A stretch of DNA of 64,000 nucleotides. Source: Alloalcanivorax venustensis ISO4 (lineage in GTDB: Bacteria > Pseudomonadota > Gammaproteobacteria > Pseudomonadales > Alcanivoracaceae). The translations under genes were made by a program, and so were the position numbers. The notes beneath the pieces were generated by a model that was not told the origin of the DNA, did no database searches, and saw nothing but the letters and a program-made list of their open reading frames with translations. This document shows, piece by piece, positions 46,044-55,507 of the stretch. How positions within the stretch are numbered: position 1 is the first letter of the stretch; every line of letters starts with the position of its first letter. The stretch lies in assembly GCF_015356855.1 (NCBI RefSeq), contig NZ_ARXR01000005.1, positions 113,391 to 177,390 of the forward strand. Reading direction: 5' to 3'.

Positions 46044-47231
46044 CTATCGCAAAAACTCGCGCAGCCTGCGCAAGCCGGTTTCGATGGTGTGCATGTCGGC
46101 GGCGAACGACACCCGCAGCCGTCCGGGGGCGCCGAAGCCGCTGCCCGGCACCACCGCCACGCCGGCCCTGTGCAGCAGCGCCTCGGCCAGCTGGCGGTCG
46201 TTGTCGATGCCGTCCAGGCGCGCGATAGCCTCGCGCACATCCGGGAAGGCGTAGAAGGTGCCGTCCGAGCGCGGGCACTGCACGCCGGGTATCTCGTTCA
46301 GCGCCGGCACGATGTGGTCGTGGCGGCGCCGGTAGGCCTCCACCATGCGCCGCACCGGCGTCTGGTCGCCGAGCAGCGCTTCCGTGGCGGCGTACTGGCT
46401 GATGCTGGTGGCGCCGGCGGTGCTCTGGCCCTGCACCTTTTTCATCGCCGCGATGGCCTCGGCGGGGCCGGCCACGAAGCCCACCCGCCAGCCGGTCATG
46501 GCGTAGGCCTTGGACACGCCGTTGACGATGAAGCAGCGGTCCGCCAGATCCGGCGCCACGTTGAGCAGGTTGCGAAACGGCTCGCCGGTCCAGTTCAGGT
46601 GCTCGTAGATGTCGTCGCTGACCACGAACACCCGCGGGTAGCGGCGCAGCACCGCGGCCAGGGCGTTCAGGGTGTCGCGGTCGTAGAGGCGCCCGGTGGG
46701 ATTGTTGGGGCTGTTCAGGAACACCAGCCGGGTGGCGTCGGTGAGCGCCGCGTCCAGGCGCTCGGCGCGCGGCAGGTAACCGTCCTCGGCGTCGAGATCC
46801 AGATAGACGGTCTGCGCCTCGGCCAGCGTCACCTGGGCGGGGTAGGTGACCCAGTAGGGGCGCGGCACCACCGCCTCGTCGCCGGGGCGCAGCAGCGTCT
46901 GGCAGAGATCGTAAAGCGCCTGCTTGGCGCCGCAGGTCACCAGGATCTGATCGTCTTGAAAATGCAGGTCGTTATCACGGCGGAATTTTTCGCGCACCGC
47001 GTGCTTGAGGCCGTCGTAGCCGTCCACCGCGGTGTAGTGGGTGAACCCCTGGTCGATGGCCTGGTGGGCGGCGCGTTTGACGCCGTCCGGGGTCGCGAAA
47101 TCCGGTTCGCCGGCGCCCAGGCGGGCCACCGCGTCGCCGCCGCGGTGATCGGCCTGGATGGCCGCCGCTTCGGCGTTGATCTTCAGCGTCAGCGACGGCT
47201 GTATGCGTTCGACTCGGTCAGCGTAGGACAT
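46044..47231 (-). CDS. Class I pyridoxal-phosphate aminotransferase (aspartate aminotransferase-like)
   Basis: A 395-residue fold-type I aminotransferase of the Ib subgroup. LGAGEPDFATPDGVKRAA, CGAKQALYDL, NSPNNPTGRLYD, the Asp in VVSDDIYEHL and the Schiff-base Lys in NGVSKAYAMTGWRVG are all seen, as is the substrate Arg in GRLRVSFA. It likely transaminates aspartate or a similar amino acid to its 2-oxo acid, which could feed the ThDP enzyme encoded 13 bp downstream. The ATG at 47231 is set by AGGAGG upstream; a frame to 47276 precedes that site. Confidence 0.88.
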   Translation of the reverse strand: MSYADRVERIQPSLTLKINAEAAAIQADHRGGDAVARLGAGEPDFATPDGVKRAAHQAIDQGFTHYTAVDGYDGLKHAVREKFRRDNDLHFQDDQILVTCGAKQALYDLCQTLLRPGDEAVVPRPYWVTYPAQVTLAEAQTVYLDLDAEDGYLPRAERLDAALTDATRLVFLNSPNNPTGRLYDRDTLNALAAVLRRYPRVFVVSDDIYEHLNWTGEPFRNLLNVAPDLADRCFIVNGVSKAYAMTGWRVGFVAGPAEAIAAMKKVQGQSTAGATSISQYAATEALLGDQTPVRRMVEAYRRRHDHIVPALNEIPGVQCPRSDGTFYAFPDVREAIARLDGIDNDRQLAEALLHRAGVAVVPGSGFGAPGRLRVSFAADMHTIETGLRRLREFLR

Positions 47232-47332
47232 CCTTGCCTCCTGACGGAAATGCCCTTCAAGGGGTACGCCGATCAAGGAAGCGTGAAAAGGGAGGGAAGG
47301 GAAAAAGGTGTAAAAGGCCCCGAGGCTGGGAA

Positions 47333-47650
47333 CTAGAAACGGTGCGGCGGCAGCACCACGCTGTGCACGCGCTCCCCGCGCAGCCGGGTTTCGCCTTGGT
47401 AGCGTTCGCCGCCGGTGACCGTGAACTCAAAGGCGTAGATACGCCACAGGCCCCAGCGGCCGCGCTCGTCACGGGCCAGGCGGAAGCGCTTGAGGCCCAC
47501 GGTCTGGTCGAGCAGCAGAACCTCTTCGCGCTCGCAATGCCGCCGTGTGGCGCGCAGCGCCGTTTCGCGAATGCGCTGGGAGCGCCAGAACAGCGCCGCG
47601 CCGATGGCCAGCGCCGCGAGCAGAAGAAGATCGGTGAGATTCAGGTTCAC
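47333..47650 (-). CDS. DUF3301 family membrane-anchored protein
   Basis: A 105-residue protein with one N-terminal helix (LNLTDLLLLAALAIGAALFW) and a soluble part matching DUF3301: RHCEREEVLLLDQTVGLKRFRLARDERGRW in pattern, then LWRIYAFEFTVTGGERYQG. The function is unknown. GTG at 47650 is chosen as start because the helix then begins the protein; an ATG at 47740 would overlap the divergent gene at 47731. Confidence 0.78.
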   Translation of the reverse strand: MNLNLTDLLLLAALAIGAALFWRSQRIRETALRATRRHCEREEVLLLDQTVGLKRFRLARDERGRWGLWRIYAFEFTVTGGERYQGETRLRGERVHSVVLPPHRF

Positions 47651-47730
47651 AACGGTTTCCGTTTCCCGGTAGTAAGGTGCACCATGATAAGCGTCGGACG
47701 TGGACGTTAAAACGCCGGCCAGGAGATACC

Positions 47731-48018
47731 ATGAACGCATTGTTTGAAAAGCTTCGCCGGTTGTTCGGCGGGGCGCCTGAACCCGCCCGGGAAGACGCCG
47801 AGGTGCGCATGCACTATCCGGAACCGGGCCCCCACGCCCATATGGGCGAGCACGGCGCCGCCCACCCGGACGACGACCCGGAGGATCTGCACCGCGGCCG
47901 CCGCCGGCTGAAGGAAAGCCACACCAGCCACTGGGACCTGGACTACATGTCCCGCGAGGAGATGGAGAAGCTTGCCGAAGCCAGCCGTCAGGCCCGGGAT
48001 AAAGAACACCGGGATTAA
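47731..48018 (+). CDS. Small hydrophilic protein of unknown function
   Basis: A 95-residue, highly charged protein: an amphipathic start ([14 protein letters not shown]), a His-rich acidic middle ([22 protein letters not shown]) and a helical tail ending KEHRD. No family is recognised. The His/Asp pattern could bind metal, which is speculation. The ATG at 47731 has CCAGGAGA upstream, and codon use is like the neighbours, so it is probably real. Its stop overlaps the convergent ABC permease stop by four bases. Confidence 0.65.
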   Translation: MNALFEKLRRLFGGAPEPAREDAEVRMHYPEPGPHAHMGEHGAAHPDDDPEDLHRGRRRLKESHTSHWDLDYMSREEMEKLAEASRQARDKEHRD

Positions 48019-48776
48019 CTTTTCAGCCGGTATCCGGTTTTGAAAATCCACCAGATGGTGGCCAGGCACAACAGCATGAACATCACCGTCATGCCCAGGC
48101 TCACCGCCACGTTCACATCGGCCACGCCGTAGAAGCTCCAGCGGAAGCCGCTGATCAGGTACACCACCGGGTTGAACAGCGTCACCGTTTGCCAGAACGG
48201 CGGCAGCATATTCACCGAGTAGAAGGTGCCGCCCAGGAACGTCAGCGGCGTGACGATCATCATCGGGATGATCTGCAGCTTCTCGAAACCGTCCGCCCAG
48301 ATGCCGATGATGAAGCCGAACAGGCTGAACGTCACCGCCGTGAGCACCAGGAAGAACAACATGGCGAACGGATGCTCGATGCCGAAATCCACGAACAACC
48401 GTGAGGTGGCGAGAATCAGCAGGCCGAGAATGATCGACTTGCTGGCGGCGGCGCCCACATAGCCGAGCACCACCTCCACATAGGACACCGGCGCCGACAG
48501 CACCTCGTAAATGGTGCCGCTGAACTTGGGCATGTAAATACCGAACGAGGCGTTGGAGATGCTCTCGTTGAGCAGCATCAGCATGATCAGCCCGGGGATG
48601 ATGAAGGCGCCGTAGCTGATGCCGTCGATCTCCACCATGCGTGAGCCGATCGCCGAACCGAACACGACGAAATACAGCGAGGTGGAAATCACCGGCGAAG
48701 CGATGCTCTGCATCAGGGTGCGCCAGGTGCGGGCCATTTCGAAAAGATAGATCGCGCGAATCGCATGCAGGTTCAT
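48015..48776 (-). CDS. ABC-2 type transporter permease
   Basis: A 253-residue membrane protein with six helices. [21 protein letters not shown] and the loop [23 protein letters not shown] (the conserved ABC-2 segment) are typical of YadH-like exporters. With the ATPase encoded just upstream (ATGA overlap) it forms an exporter in the inner membrane. The substrate is not known; the E. coli YadG/YadH pair is equally uncharacterised. Confidence 0.9.
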   Translation of the reverse strand: MNLHAIRAIYLFEMARTWRTLMQSIASPVISTSLYFVVFGSAIGSRMVEIDGISYGAFIIPGLIMLMLLNESISNASFGIYMPKFSGTIYEVLSAPVSYVEVVLGYVGAAASKSIILGLLILATSRLFVDFGIEHPFAMLFFLVLTAVTFSLFGFIIGIWADGFEKLQIIPMMIVTPLTFLGGTFYSVNMLPPFWQTVTLFNPVVYLISGFRWSFYGVADVNVAVSLGMTVMFMLLCLATIWWIFKTGYRLKS

Positions 48777-49744
48777 TGGCTGTCTCCGGCCGCGGGTTGC
48801 GGGGTGTCCGTGCCGCCCGGTGTGCCGTTGTGGACCAGGTCGACGAAGATTTCTTCCAGCGAGCTTTCCCGCGTGCGCAGATCGCGGAACTCAATGCCCA
48901 GCTCGCCCAGGCGGCGCAGCAGGCCGGCGATGTCGCCGTGCTCGTGGCGGGCGTCGAAGCTGTACACCAGCTCGTGGCCGTCGGCGGACAACGTCAAGGA
49001 CATCGGCGCCAGGCTTTCCGGCACCGCCGACAGCGGCTCGGAAAGCTGCAGGCGCAGTTCCTTGCGGCCCAGCTTCTCCATCAGGGTGTGCTTGTTTTCC
49101 ACCAGCACAATCTCCCCCCGGTTGATCACGCCGACCCGGTCGGCCATCTCCTCCGCTTCCTCGATGTAGTGGGTGGTGAGAATAATGGTGACACCGTTTT
49201 CGCGCAGGCCGCGCACCATTTCCCACATATCCCGGCGCAGCTCCACGTCGACACCGGCGGTGGGCTCGTCGAGAAACAGAATGCGCGGTTCATGGGCCAG
49301 GGCCTTGGCGATCATCACGCGCCGTTTCATGCCGCCGGACAGGGCGATGATCTTTTCCTTGCGCTTGTCCCACAGGGACAGGTCACGCAGCACTTTCTCC
49401 ACATAGGCCGGGTTCTTGGGCTTGCCGAACAGCCCGCGGCTGAACGTGACCGTGGCCCAGACCGTCTCGAAGGCGTCGGTGGACAGCTCCTGGGGCACCA
49501 GGCCGATGGTGGACCGGGCGGCGCGGAAATCCCGCACGATGTCATGGCCGTCGGCCAGCACGGTGCCGGCGGTGGGATTGACGATGCCGCAGATGACGCT
49601 GATCAGGGTCGTCTTGCCGGCGCCGTTGGGGCCCAGCAAGGCAAAAATCTCGCCCCGGCGTATTTCCAGATTCACGTCCTTGAGAGCCTGGAAGCCGGAG
49701 TCATAGGTCTTGTTGAGTTGTTGCACGGAAATGATAGGACTCAC
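48773..49744 (-). CDS. ABC transporter ATPase (YadG-like)
   Basis: A 323-residue ABC ATPase of the DRA/ABC-2 exporter class. Walker [13 protein letters not shown]-loop [15 protein letters not shown], signature [15 protein letters not shown], Walker [13 protein letters not shown] and H-loop [14 protein letters not shown] are intact; a C-terminal regulatory domain of about 80 residues follows. It energises the permease with which it overlaps by four bases. The start is GTG at 49744, five bases after AAGGAG; an upstream frame to 49846 is not supported. Confidence 0.92.
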   Translation of the reverse strand: MSPIISVQQLNKTYDSGFQALKDVNLEIRRGEIFALLGPNGAGKTTLISVICGIVNPTAGTVLADGHDIVRDFRAARSTIGLVPQELSTDAFETVWATVTFSRGLFGKPKNPAYVEKVLRDLSLWDKRKEKIIALSGGMKRRVMIAKALAHEPRILFLDEPTAGVDVELRRDMWEMVRGLRENGVTIILTTHYIEEAEEMADRVGVINRGEIVLVENKHTLMEKLGRKELRLQLSEPLSAVPESLAPMSLTLSADGHELVYSFDARHEHGDIAGLLRRLGELGIEFRDLRTRESSLEEIFVDLVHNGTPGGTDTPQPAAGDSQ

Positions 49745-49850
49745 GACCACTCCTTGAATGTTTTTGTTGCGCTCCCGGTGTGTCGTTCGGGCGCCGCGAA
49801 AAACGACACCGTAGTATGCCTGAGACGACAGGCCCCGGTCGTGCACGGGT

Positions 49851-50423
49851 TCATGACACCGTCCGGTAGTCGGCGCCCGCCCGGGCGTCGCGCAGCGCGG
49901 ACGCCCACCAGCGCAATTGCGTCAGCAATACGTTGAGGTTGCGGTCCCCCCGTTCCATATCCCGCCAGCGGTGCTGCGGGTCGAAGTGCGCCCACACGTT
50001 GGGGAAGCTGACCACCTGACGGATGGTGGTGGCGTGCAGTTCGGCGAATATCTGGCGCAGTTGCTCCACGGCGCGGCTGCCCCCGGAGAGACCGCCGTAG
50101 GAGACGAACGCCACCGGTTTGGCGTGCCAGGGTTCATTGAAGCCGTCGATGAAGTGCTTCAGCGCCGCCGGGAAGCTGTGATTGTACTCGGGCGTTACCA
50201 CGATGAAGGCGTCGGACCGGCTGAGGCGGGCGGCGATGGCCTTCTCCGTCGCGCCGTCGGTACCGCGTAAATCGGTGAGACCCTCGGCAAGAGGGTCGAT
50301 GACGTCCAGCGTATAGTCGGCGCGCGCCTCCACCCGGTCGGCCACCCAGCCGGCAACCGCGTCACAGAGTCTTCCGTTGCGGACACTGCCGTAGATCACC
50401 GCGACCTTGATGGGTTTTGACAT
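49851..50423 (-). CDS. NADPH-dependent FMN reductase
   Basis: A 190-residue flavodoxin-like reductase. [20 protein letters not shown] gives the FMN phosphate loop, [20 protein letters not shown] the flavin-edge motif, and [18 protein letters not shown] the second loop. The family reduces FMN, quinones or azo dyes with NADPH. It is divergent from soxR across a sox-box-like dyad, so induction by redox-cycling agents is likely. The ATG at 50423 begins the first strand and has AGGAGACC upstream. Confidence 0.9.
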   Translation of the reverse strand: MSKPIKVAVIYGSVRNGRLCDAVAGWVADRVEARADYTLDVIDPLAEGLTDLRGTDGATEKAIAARLSRSDAFIVVTPEYNHSFPAALKHFIDGFNEPWHAKPVAFVSYGGLSGGSRAVEQLRQIFAELHATTIRQVVSFPNVWAHFDPQHRWRDMERGDRNLNVLLTQLRWWASALRDARAGADYRTVS

Positions 50424-50470
50424 GGTTGGTCTCCTCACTTGTGTGCTGATCGTTGGACGGCACTTTGAGA

Positions 50471-50488
50471 CCTGAAGTAAGGTTGAGA
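50471..50488. promoter_or_regulatory. SoxR-binding site between soxR and the FMN reductase gene
   Basis: Read on the - strand, TCTCAACCTTACTTCAGG agrees with the sox box CCTCAAGTTAACTTGAGG at 13 of 18 positions. It is centred about 56 bp from the FMN reductase start and 38 bp from the soxR start. SoxR boxes of this kind sit in over-long promoter spacers. Confidence 0.6.
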
Positions 50489-50516
50489 TCAATAGCCATT
50501 GGGAAAGGTTGTCACG

Positions 50517-50978
50517 ATGAGCAAGATAGCGGCCGCCGATATCGGCAAGGCGCTGACGCCGGGGGAAGTGGCCCGGCGCAGTGGCGTGGCGGTGTCGGCA
50601 TTACACTTCTACGAGAAAAAGGGGCTGATCCACAGTCATCGGAGCAGCGGCAACCAGCGCCGCTACAGCCGTGACGTGCTGCGCCGCGTGGCGGTGATCA
50701 AGGTGGCGCAGCGGATCGGTATTCCACTGGCGGAGATCGGCCGGGCGCTGGCGGAGCTGCCGGACGGCCGCACCCCCAACGCCCACGACTGGAAACGGCT
50801 GTCGGCGCATTGGCGCCATGATCTGAACGAGCGCATTCAAAGCCTGACGCAGCTCCGTGACCAGCTCGACGGCTGCATCGGCTGCGGGTGTTTGTCGATC
50901 AACGCCTGCCGGCTTCGCAACCCGCTGGATGAGTTGTCCGAGGACGGCCCCGGCCCGCGTCTGCTTGAGCCCGACTGA
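50517..50978 (+). CDS. soxR: Redox-sensitive transcriptional activator SoxR
   Basis: A 153-residue MerR-family regulator. The N-terminal winged helix ([25 protein letters not shown]) is followed by a dimerisation helix and the [2Fe-2S] cluster ligands C-x2-C-x-C-x5-C at Cys120, 123, 125 and 131, the same spacing as E. coli SoxR. It activates promoters when the cluster is oxidised by redox-cycling drugs or NO. No soxS is adjacent, as is usual outside enterics, so it probably acts directly on the divergent FMN reductase gene. Confidence 0.94.
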   Translation: MSKIAAADIGKALTPGEVARRSGVAVSALHFYEKKGLIHSHRSSGNQRRYSRDVLRRVAVIKVAQRIGIPLAEIGRALAELPDGRTPNAHDWKRLSAHWRHDLNERIQSLTQLRDQLDGCIGCGCLSINACRLRNPLDELSEDGPGPRLLEPD

Positions 50979-51098
50979 TTCCACCGGCTGTAAATTCCGG
51001 TAAACAAAAACGCCGTTGGCGGCGGCTTCGGGTATCTTGGACGTCACTCACGAACCAGGATTCAAACCTCACAGCCAGCGCCCAGGGGAGGGCCAGCC

Positions 51099-51533
51099 AT
51101 GACGTTGTTCGAAGCACTCAGAGAAGACCATGACACCCAGCGGACCCTGCTGGGCCTTTTGATCAAAACCCACGGCGACAGTGACGGCCGCGAGGAATTG
51201 TTCAAAAAAGTGAAGAAGGCGCTGACCAGCCACGCCGCCGCCGAGGAACGGGCGCTCTACATTCCGATGATGGAATTGGACATGACCCAGGAAAAAGCCC
51301 GCCACAGTGTCGCCGAGCATCACGAGATCGATGAACTGGTGGAAGAACTGGAAGATACGGATTTCAGTTCGCCGGGCTGGCTGGCCGCCGCCAGAAAGCT
51401 GCACGATCTGGTCACCCACCACCTGGACGAAGAAGAACAGGAGGTGTTCCAGCTCGCCGGGCGTGCCCTGAGCGACGACGCCAAGGCGCGTCTGGCGGAC
51501 ACCTACCGGGACGAAATGGCCGCCGCTCAATAA
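51099..51533 (+). CDS. Hemerythrin HHE-domain protein
   Basis: A 144-residue four-helix bundle. His and Glu ligands of the di-iron site are visible in LREDHDTQRTLL, SHAAAEERALY, AEHHEIDELVEEL and VTHHLDEEEQEVF, the HHE pattern of one full domain. Proteins of this family bind oxygen or are involved in NO and oxidative-stress responses; the specific role is unknown. Its neighbours are soxR upstream and DNA-repair genes converging from the other side. Confidence 0.9.
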   Translation: MTLFEALREDHDTQRTLLGLLIKTHGDSDGREELFKKVKKALTSHAAAEERALYIPMMELDMTQEKARHSVAEHHEIDELVEELEDTDFSSPGWLAAARKLHDLVTHHLDEEEQEVFQLAGRALSDDAKARLADTYRDEMAAAQ

Positions 51534-51545
51534 ACCGGCCGGGCC

Positions 51546-52466
51546 TCAGTCCCGCTCCCAGGCCCGCAGCGCCGTTTCCAGCGTGCCGATGTCCGCCGCA
51601 TGGTGCGCCATGTCCGCCCAGGGGTCGTCTTTCTGGCCGAGGCGCCGGAACAGGTTGTCGACGCGGTAGCGGCGCGGCCCGATATCCGCGTCGTTCACCT
51701 CGTTCCAGTCCAGCGGCGTGGCCACCGGCGCGCCCGGTTTGGCGCGCACCGCGTAGGGCGCCACCGCGGTCTGGCCGAAGGCGTTGCGCATGATGTCCAG
51801 GTAGAGCCGGCCGTGGCGTTTGTTCTTGCGCTGCTCGGCGGTGAGCGCGTCCGGGTGGCGGGCCACCAAGTGATCCGCCAGGCGCCGGCAGGCGCGCCGC
51901 ACCCGGTCGAAGTCGGCGCCCGGTTTCAACGGCGCCACCACGTGCAGCCCGCGCGAGCCGGTGGTTTTCACGAACGGCGTCAGGCCGGCGTCGCGCAGTG
52001 CGTCGCCCACCTGCCAGGCGGCCCGGCGCACCGGCTCGAAATCGTCGCCGGGCGGATCCAGGTCGAGCACCAGTTGGTCGGGCCGGTGCGGCCGGTCCAC
52101 CCGGCTGAGCCAGGCGTGCAGGGTCAGCGTCGCCTGGCTGGCCAGATAGACCAGATCGGCGGCGCGCTCGCAGAGAATATGCGTCACCGCGCCGGTGCCG
52201 CCGGGGTGATCGATGGACGCGGCGGGCAGCCAGTCCGGGAAATAATCGCTGCGGTTCTGCTGATAGAAGCCGTGCGCGCCGATGCCGTCCGGAAAGCGGT
52301 GCAGCGTCAGCGGGCGGCCGCGCAGGTGCGGCAGCATCATCGGCGCCACCCGCTGGTAGTAGTCCGCCAGATCCGATTTGCTCAGGCCGTGTTCCGGGAA
52401 CAGCACCTTGTCCGGATGGGACAGGGTGATGGTCTTGCCGTCCACGGTCAGGGTGCGGTCACTCAT
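51546..52466 (-). CDS. LigD-type primase-polymerase domain protein (stand-alone)
   Basis: A 306-residue protein equivalent to the polymerase domain of Lig[26 protein letters not shown] opens the fold; [19 protein letters not shown] holds the catalytic acidic residues; [14 protein letters not shown] is the nucleotide-binding segment; and DWNEVN lies near the end. In NHEJ this archaeo-eukaryotic primase-type enzyme adds ribonucleotides and fills gaps at DNA ends. No ligase domain is attached. It overlaps the phosphoesterase gene upstream by eight bases. No ku gene is in the window. Confidence 0.92.
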   Translation of the reverse strand: MSDRTLTVDGKTITLSHPDKVLFPEHGLSKSDLADYYQRVAPMMLPHLRGRPLTLHRFPDGIGAHGFYQQNRSDYFPDWLPAASIDHPGGTGAVTHILCERAADLVYLASQATLTLHAWLSRVDRPHRPDQLVLDLDPPGDDFEPVRRAAWQVGDALRDAGLTPFVKTTGSRGLHVVAPLKPGADFDRVRRACRRLADHLVARHPDALTAEQRKNKRHGRLYLDIMRNAFGQTAVAPYAVRAKPGAPVATPLDWNEVNDADIGPRRYRVDNLFRRLGQKDDPWADMAHHAADIGTLETALRAWERD

Positions 52467-52899
52467 GGTCGTGCTCCGCCTTGCCGTCGCGGGCGATGCC
52501 CGCCAGGGTGCGGCCGCTTTTCACCGAACGGTTCTGCGTGGAGGTGGGGTTGCGGCGCGCGTCGGCGAGCAGATTGCGGTAGCCGCCCCGGTCCCAGACC
52601 ATCACGGTGCCGGCGCCGTAGTGGCCTTCGGGAATCACGCCTTCGAAATCGGCGTAGTCCAGCGGATGGTCTTCCACCTGCACCGCCAGCCGCTTTTCGC
52701 GCGGGTCGGTGGACGGGCCCTTGGGCACCGCCCAGGACTTCAAAGCGCCGTCGAACGCCAGCCGGAAGTCATAATGCAGCCGGCTGGCGTCGTGCTTCTG
52801 GATCACGAACCGGGGCGCGTCGCCGTTGCCGCCGGCGGGCTCGCGGCTGGCGCCCAGGTTGCGCTTGCGGCGGTACTCATTGAGCGGGTCCTTGCTCAT
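52459..52899 (-). CDS. LigD-type 3'-phosphoesterase domain protein (stand-alone, shortened C-terminus)
   Basis: A 146-residue protein equivalent to the N-terminal nuclease/phosphoesterase domain of Lig[57 protein letters not shown] and [12 protein letters not shown] carry the metal-binding His and Asp residues. The normal end of the domain (a KGKLKFRLHGEKLxGxWxLVR-like strand pair) is missing; instead the tail [13 protein letters not shown] looks like the inter-domain linker of LigD. It may be a remnant of a fused LigD that lost its ligase. It is the first gene of the pair with the polymerase. Confidence 0.85.
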   Translation of the reverse strand: MSKDPLNEYRRKRNLGASREPAGGNGDAPRFVIQKHDASRLHYDFRLAFDGALKSWAVPKGPSTDPREKRLAVQVEDHPLDYADFEGVIPEGHYGAGTVMVWDRGGYRNLLADARRNPTSTQNRSVKSGRTLAGIARDGKAEHDHE

Positions 52900-53026
52900 G
52901 GCGGTCTCCGTGCTGGTTGCTCGCCTGTCCGCCAGCATAGCCCCCCGGCGCGGACGAAATCAGCGGCCAAGCGTAAAAAATCTTCAAGTCCCCGGCCTGT
53001 AACAGGCGCTGTGATAAAGTTGCCGC

Positions 53027-53857
53027 ATGAGTATTCTGCAGCTGCCCCACGATAAGCCGGCGGCCGTGTTGATCGACTGGCACGCGACCCTGGTGGACAC
53101 CCACGACGCCATGTACCACGCGGTCGACGATGTTTTGCCCAGGCTTAAGGAGCTGGGTCTTTGGGACCGGCTGCTCAAACCGGAAGAATCGAAGACCATC
53201 GAGGACGCCAAGCTGGTCAAGTACGTGCGCGAGAACAACAAGCTGCACCCCAAGATCACCGCCCAGCGGAAAATCTCGCGCACCGATATCTTCGAAGTGC
53301 TGTTCGGCGCCGACGGCGACGCCAAGCGCCGCATCCATCAGGCCTTCGACGATTGCTATAAAAAATACGTGGACGAAGTTCACCCGCTGGAGAGTGACAT
53401 CCGCGTTCAACTGGAGCGGTTGCGCCAGTCCGGCGTGCCGGTGGCGTTGATCTCCAACCGCAAGCGGGAGTTCCTCGAGCACGAGCTGCGCATTGTCGAC
53501 GGCACCGGCTGGGAGGATCTGTTCGACACCATTGTCTGCGGCGACGACGTGGAACACCGCAAGCCGGCGCCGGACATGCTGCTCAAGGCGCTGGACAACC
53601 TCGGCCTGACGCCGGCGGAGAACTGCTGGTACGTGGGCGACAGCACCACCGACGTGATCGCCGCCAAGGAAGCCGGCATCACCGCGATCTTCTATAACGG
53701 CGCCGGCTGGCCGGACTCCTGGCTGGACAAGATTTTCCCCAACACCGTCAGCCACCCGCACCGCCCGGACGCGGTGGTCACCAGCATCGCCGACCTGGTG
53801 CACCTGGCGCGGGTGATGCTCGCCCAGGGCAAGCGGGTGGACCGGGCCAGGGGCTAG
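53027..53857 (+). CDS. HAD-superfamily hydrolase with unusual motif I (DWHAT)
   Basis: A 276-residue HAD protein with a helical cap (about residues 25-115). Motif I is IDWHATLVD: Asp17 is the nucleophile, but the +2 residue is His19 in place of the Asp general acid of phosphatases. Motif II is VALISNR, motif III the Lys in EHRKPAPDML and motif IV YVGDSTTDVIAAKEAG. Phosphonoacetaldehyde hydrolase also lacks the +2 Asp (DWAGT), so a non-phosphatase chemistry is possible. No phosphonate genes are nearby; the substrate is unknown. Confidence 0.85.
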   Translation: MSILQLPHDKPAAVLIDWHATLVDTHDAMYHAVDDVLPRLKELGLWDRLLKPEESKTIEDAKLVKYVRENNKLHPKITAQRKISRTDIFEVLFGADGDAKRRIHQAFDDCYKKYVDEVHPLESDIRVQLERLRQSGVPVALISNRKREFLEHELRIVDGTGWEDLFDTIVCGDDVEHRKPAPDMLLKALDNLGLTPAENCWYVGDSTTDVIAAKEAGITAIFYNGAGWPDSWLDKIFPNTVSHPHRPDAVVTSIADLVHLARVMLAQGKRVDRARG

Positions 53858-53946
53858 GCCCTCATCGTCTTGCGATTGGCCCGCTGTGAATGTGGCACCA
53901 TGGTACGATCTTTCGCCATCGACCGCCTTCACAGCAGGACACACCG

Positions 53947-55383
53947 ATGAATCAATACGCCGGACCCGCCCCCGAAGCGCGCCTTCATGCCTTCCGTGAT
54001 GACGCCCTCGGTGACCACGACGCCACCGCCCTGGCCGACCTGTTGCGCCGTGGCGAGCGCAGTGCGGCGCAGCTCACCGACGCCGCCATCGAGCGCATCC
54101 AGGCGGTGAACCCGGCGCTCAACGGCCTGGCGCTGGACACCTTTGAAACGGCCCGCCGAAGCGCGGACCAGCGCCTGCGGGACGGCGGGGAGTTCGCCGG
54201 CGTGCCCAGCCTGATCAAGGACAACATCGACGTGGCGGGCCTGCCCACCGGCCACGGTGCCCGCGCCGTGCGACCGCGCAACGCCGCCAAGGACAGCCAC
54301 TTTGCCCGCCAGTATCTGGACCAGGGCTTCGTGCTGCTGGGCAAAACCCGGCTGCCGGATTTCGGCTTCAGCGCCACCACCGAGTACGCCGGCGCGCCGG
54401 CCACCCGCAACCCCTGGGCGCCGGGCTATTCCAGCGGCGCCTCCTCCGGCGGCAGTGCCGCCCTGGTGGCGGCCGGCGCGGTGCCCATCGCCCACGGCAA
54501 CGACGGCGGCGGCTCGATCCGCATTCCCGCCGCCTGCTGCGGCCTGGTGGGCCTTAAACCCACCCGCGGCCGGCTGGTGAAATCGGAAGCGTCCCGGTCG
54601 TTGCCGATCGACATCATCGCCGAGGGCGTGCTCACCCGCAGCGTGCGCGACACCGCCAATTTCTTCGCCGCCGCCGAGCAGTATTACCGCAACCCCAAGC
54701 TGCCGCCGATCGGCCGGGTGGAAGGGCCGGGCCGGCGGCGCCTGCGCGTGGGCCTGGTGGTGGACTCGATCACCGGCAGCCCCACCTGTCCGCAGACCCG
54801 GGCCGTGGTGGAGGACGCCGGCCATTTGCTGGCCGGGCTCGGCCACCGGGTGGAAGAGGCGCCGGTGCCGCTGGAGCGCCGCTTTATCGACGACTTCGTG
54901 CTCTACTACGGCTTTATGGCGTTCATGGTGAGCACCTTCGGCCGCGCCCTGTTCGGGCCCGGCTTCGACCCCCGGCAGCTGGACGGCCTGACCCGGGGCC
55001 TGAGCCGCTATTACCGGCGCAAGCTGTGGAAGACACCGGCGGTGCTCTACCAGCTCAAGCGCACCTGGCAGGCCTACGCCCGCTCGTTCCAGCATTACGA
55101 CGTGGTGCTGTCGCCGGTGCTCGCCCACACCACGCCGCCGCTCGGCTACCTGAGCCCCAATGTGGACTTCGAGGTGCTGATCGACCGGCTGATCAAGTAC
55201 GTCAGCTTCACCCCCGCCAACAATGCTTCCGGCAGCCCGGCCCTGTCGTTGCCGCTGGGCGAAAGCCGCGAGGGCCTGCCCATCGGCGTGCAGTTCTCCG
55301 CGCTGCAGGGCGACGAAAAAACGCTGCTGGAGCTGGCCTTCGAGCTGGAGCAGGCGCGCCCCTGGCGACGTATTCAGAACTGA
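53947..55383 (+). CDS. Amidase, amidase-signature family
   Basis: A 478-residue hydrolase with the Ser-cisSer-Lys triad: Lys in VPSLIKDNIDVAG (near residue 90), and the Gly/Ser-rich signature YSSGASSGGSAALVAAGAVPIAHGNDGGGS in pattern (near 160-190), continuing IRIPAACCGLVGLKPTRGR. The family hydrolyses amides, including aryl and short-chain amides; the substrate is unknown. The ATG at 53947 follows CAGGACACACCG. A GC-rich dyad without T-run (55431-55459) lies between it and ectD. Confidence 0.93.
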   Translation: MNQYAGPAPEARLHAFRDDALGDHDATALADLLRRGERSAAQLTDAAIERIQAVNPALNGLALDTFETARRSADQRLRDGGEFAGVPSLIKDNIDVAGLPTGHGARAVRPRNAAKDSHFARQYLDQGFVLLGKTRLPDFGFSATTEYAGAPATRNPWAPGYSSGASSGGSAALVAAGAVPIAHGNDGGGSIRIPAACCGLVGLKPTRGRLVKSEASRSLPIDIIAEGVLTRSVRDTANFFAAAEQYYRNPKLPPIGRVEGPGRRRLRVGLVVDSITGSPTCPQTRAVVEDAGHLLAGLGHRVEEAPVPLERRFIDDFVLYYGFMAFMVSTFGRALFGPGFDPRQLDGLTRGLSRYYRRKLWKTPAVLYQLKRTWQAYARSFQHYDVVLSPVLAHTTPPLGYLSPNVDFEVLIDRLIKYVSFTPANNASGSPALSLPLGESREGLPIGVQFSALQGDEKTLLELAFELEQARPWRRIQN

Positions 55384-55507
55384 CGGGACGGCCACCTTGA
55401 AACCGGATTTATAGACCTTATAGTCACGCTGCCGGGCTCCCTCCTGGCGGCGGCCCGGCCTGATAACGCCAATCTGGACCTGATCCCAAATCTCAGGAGG
55501 TGATTTG

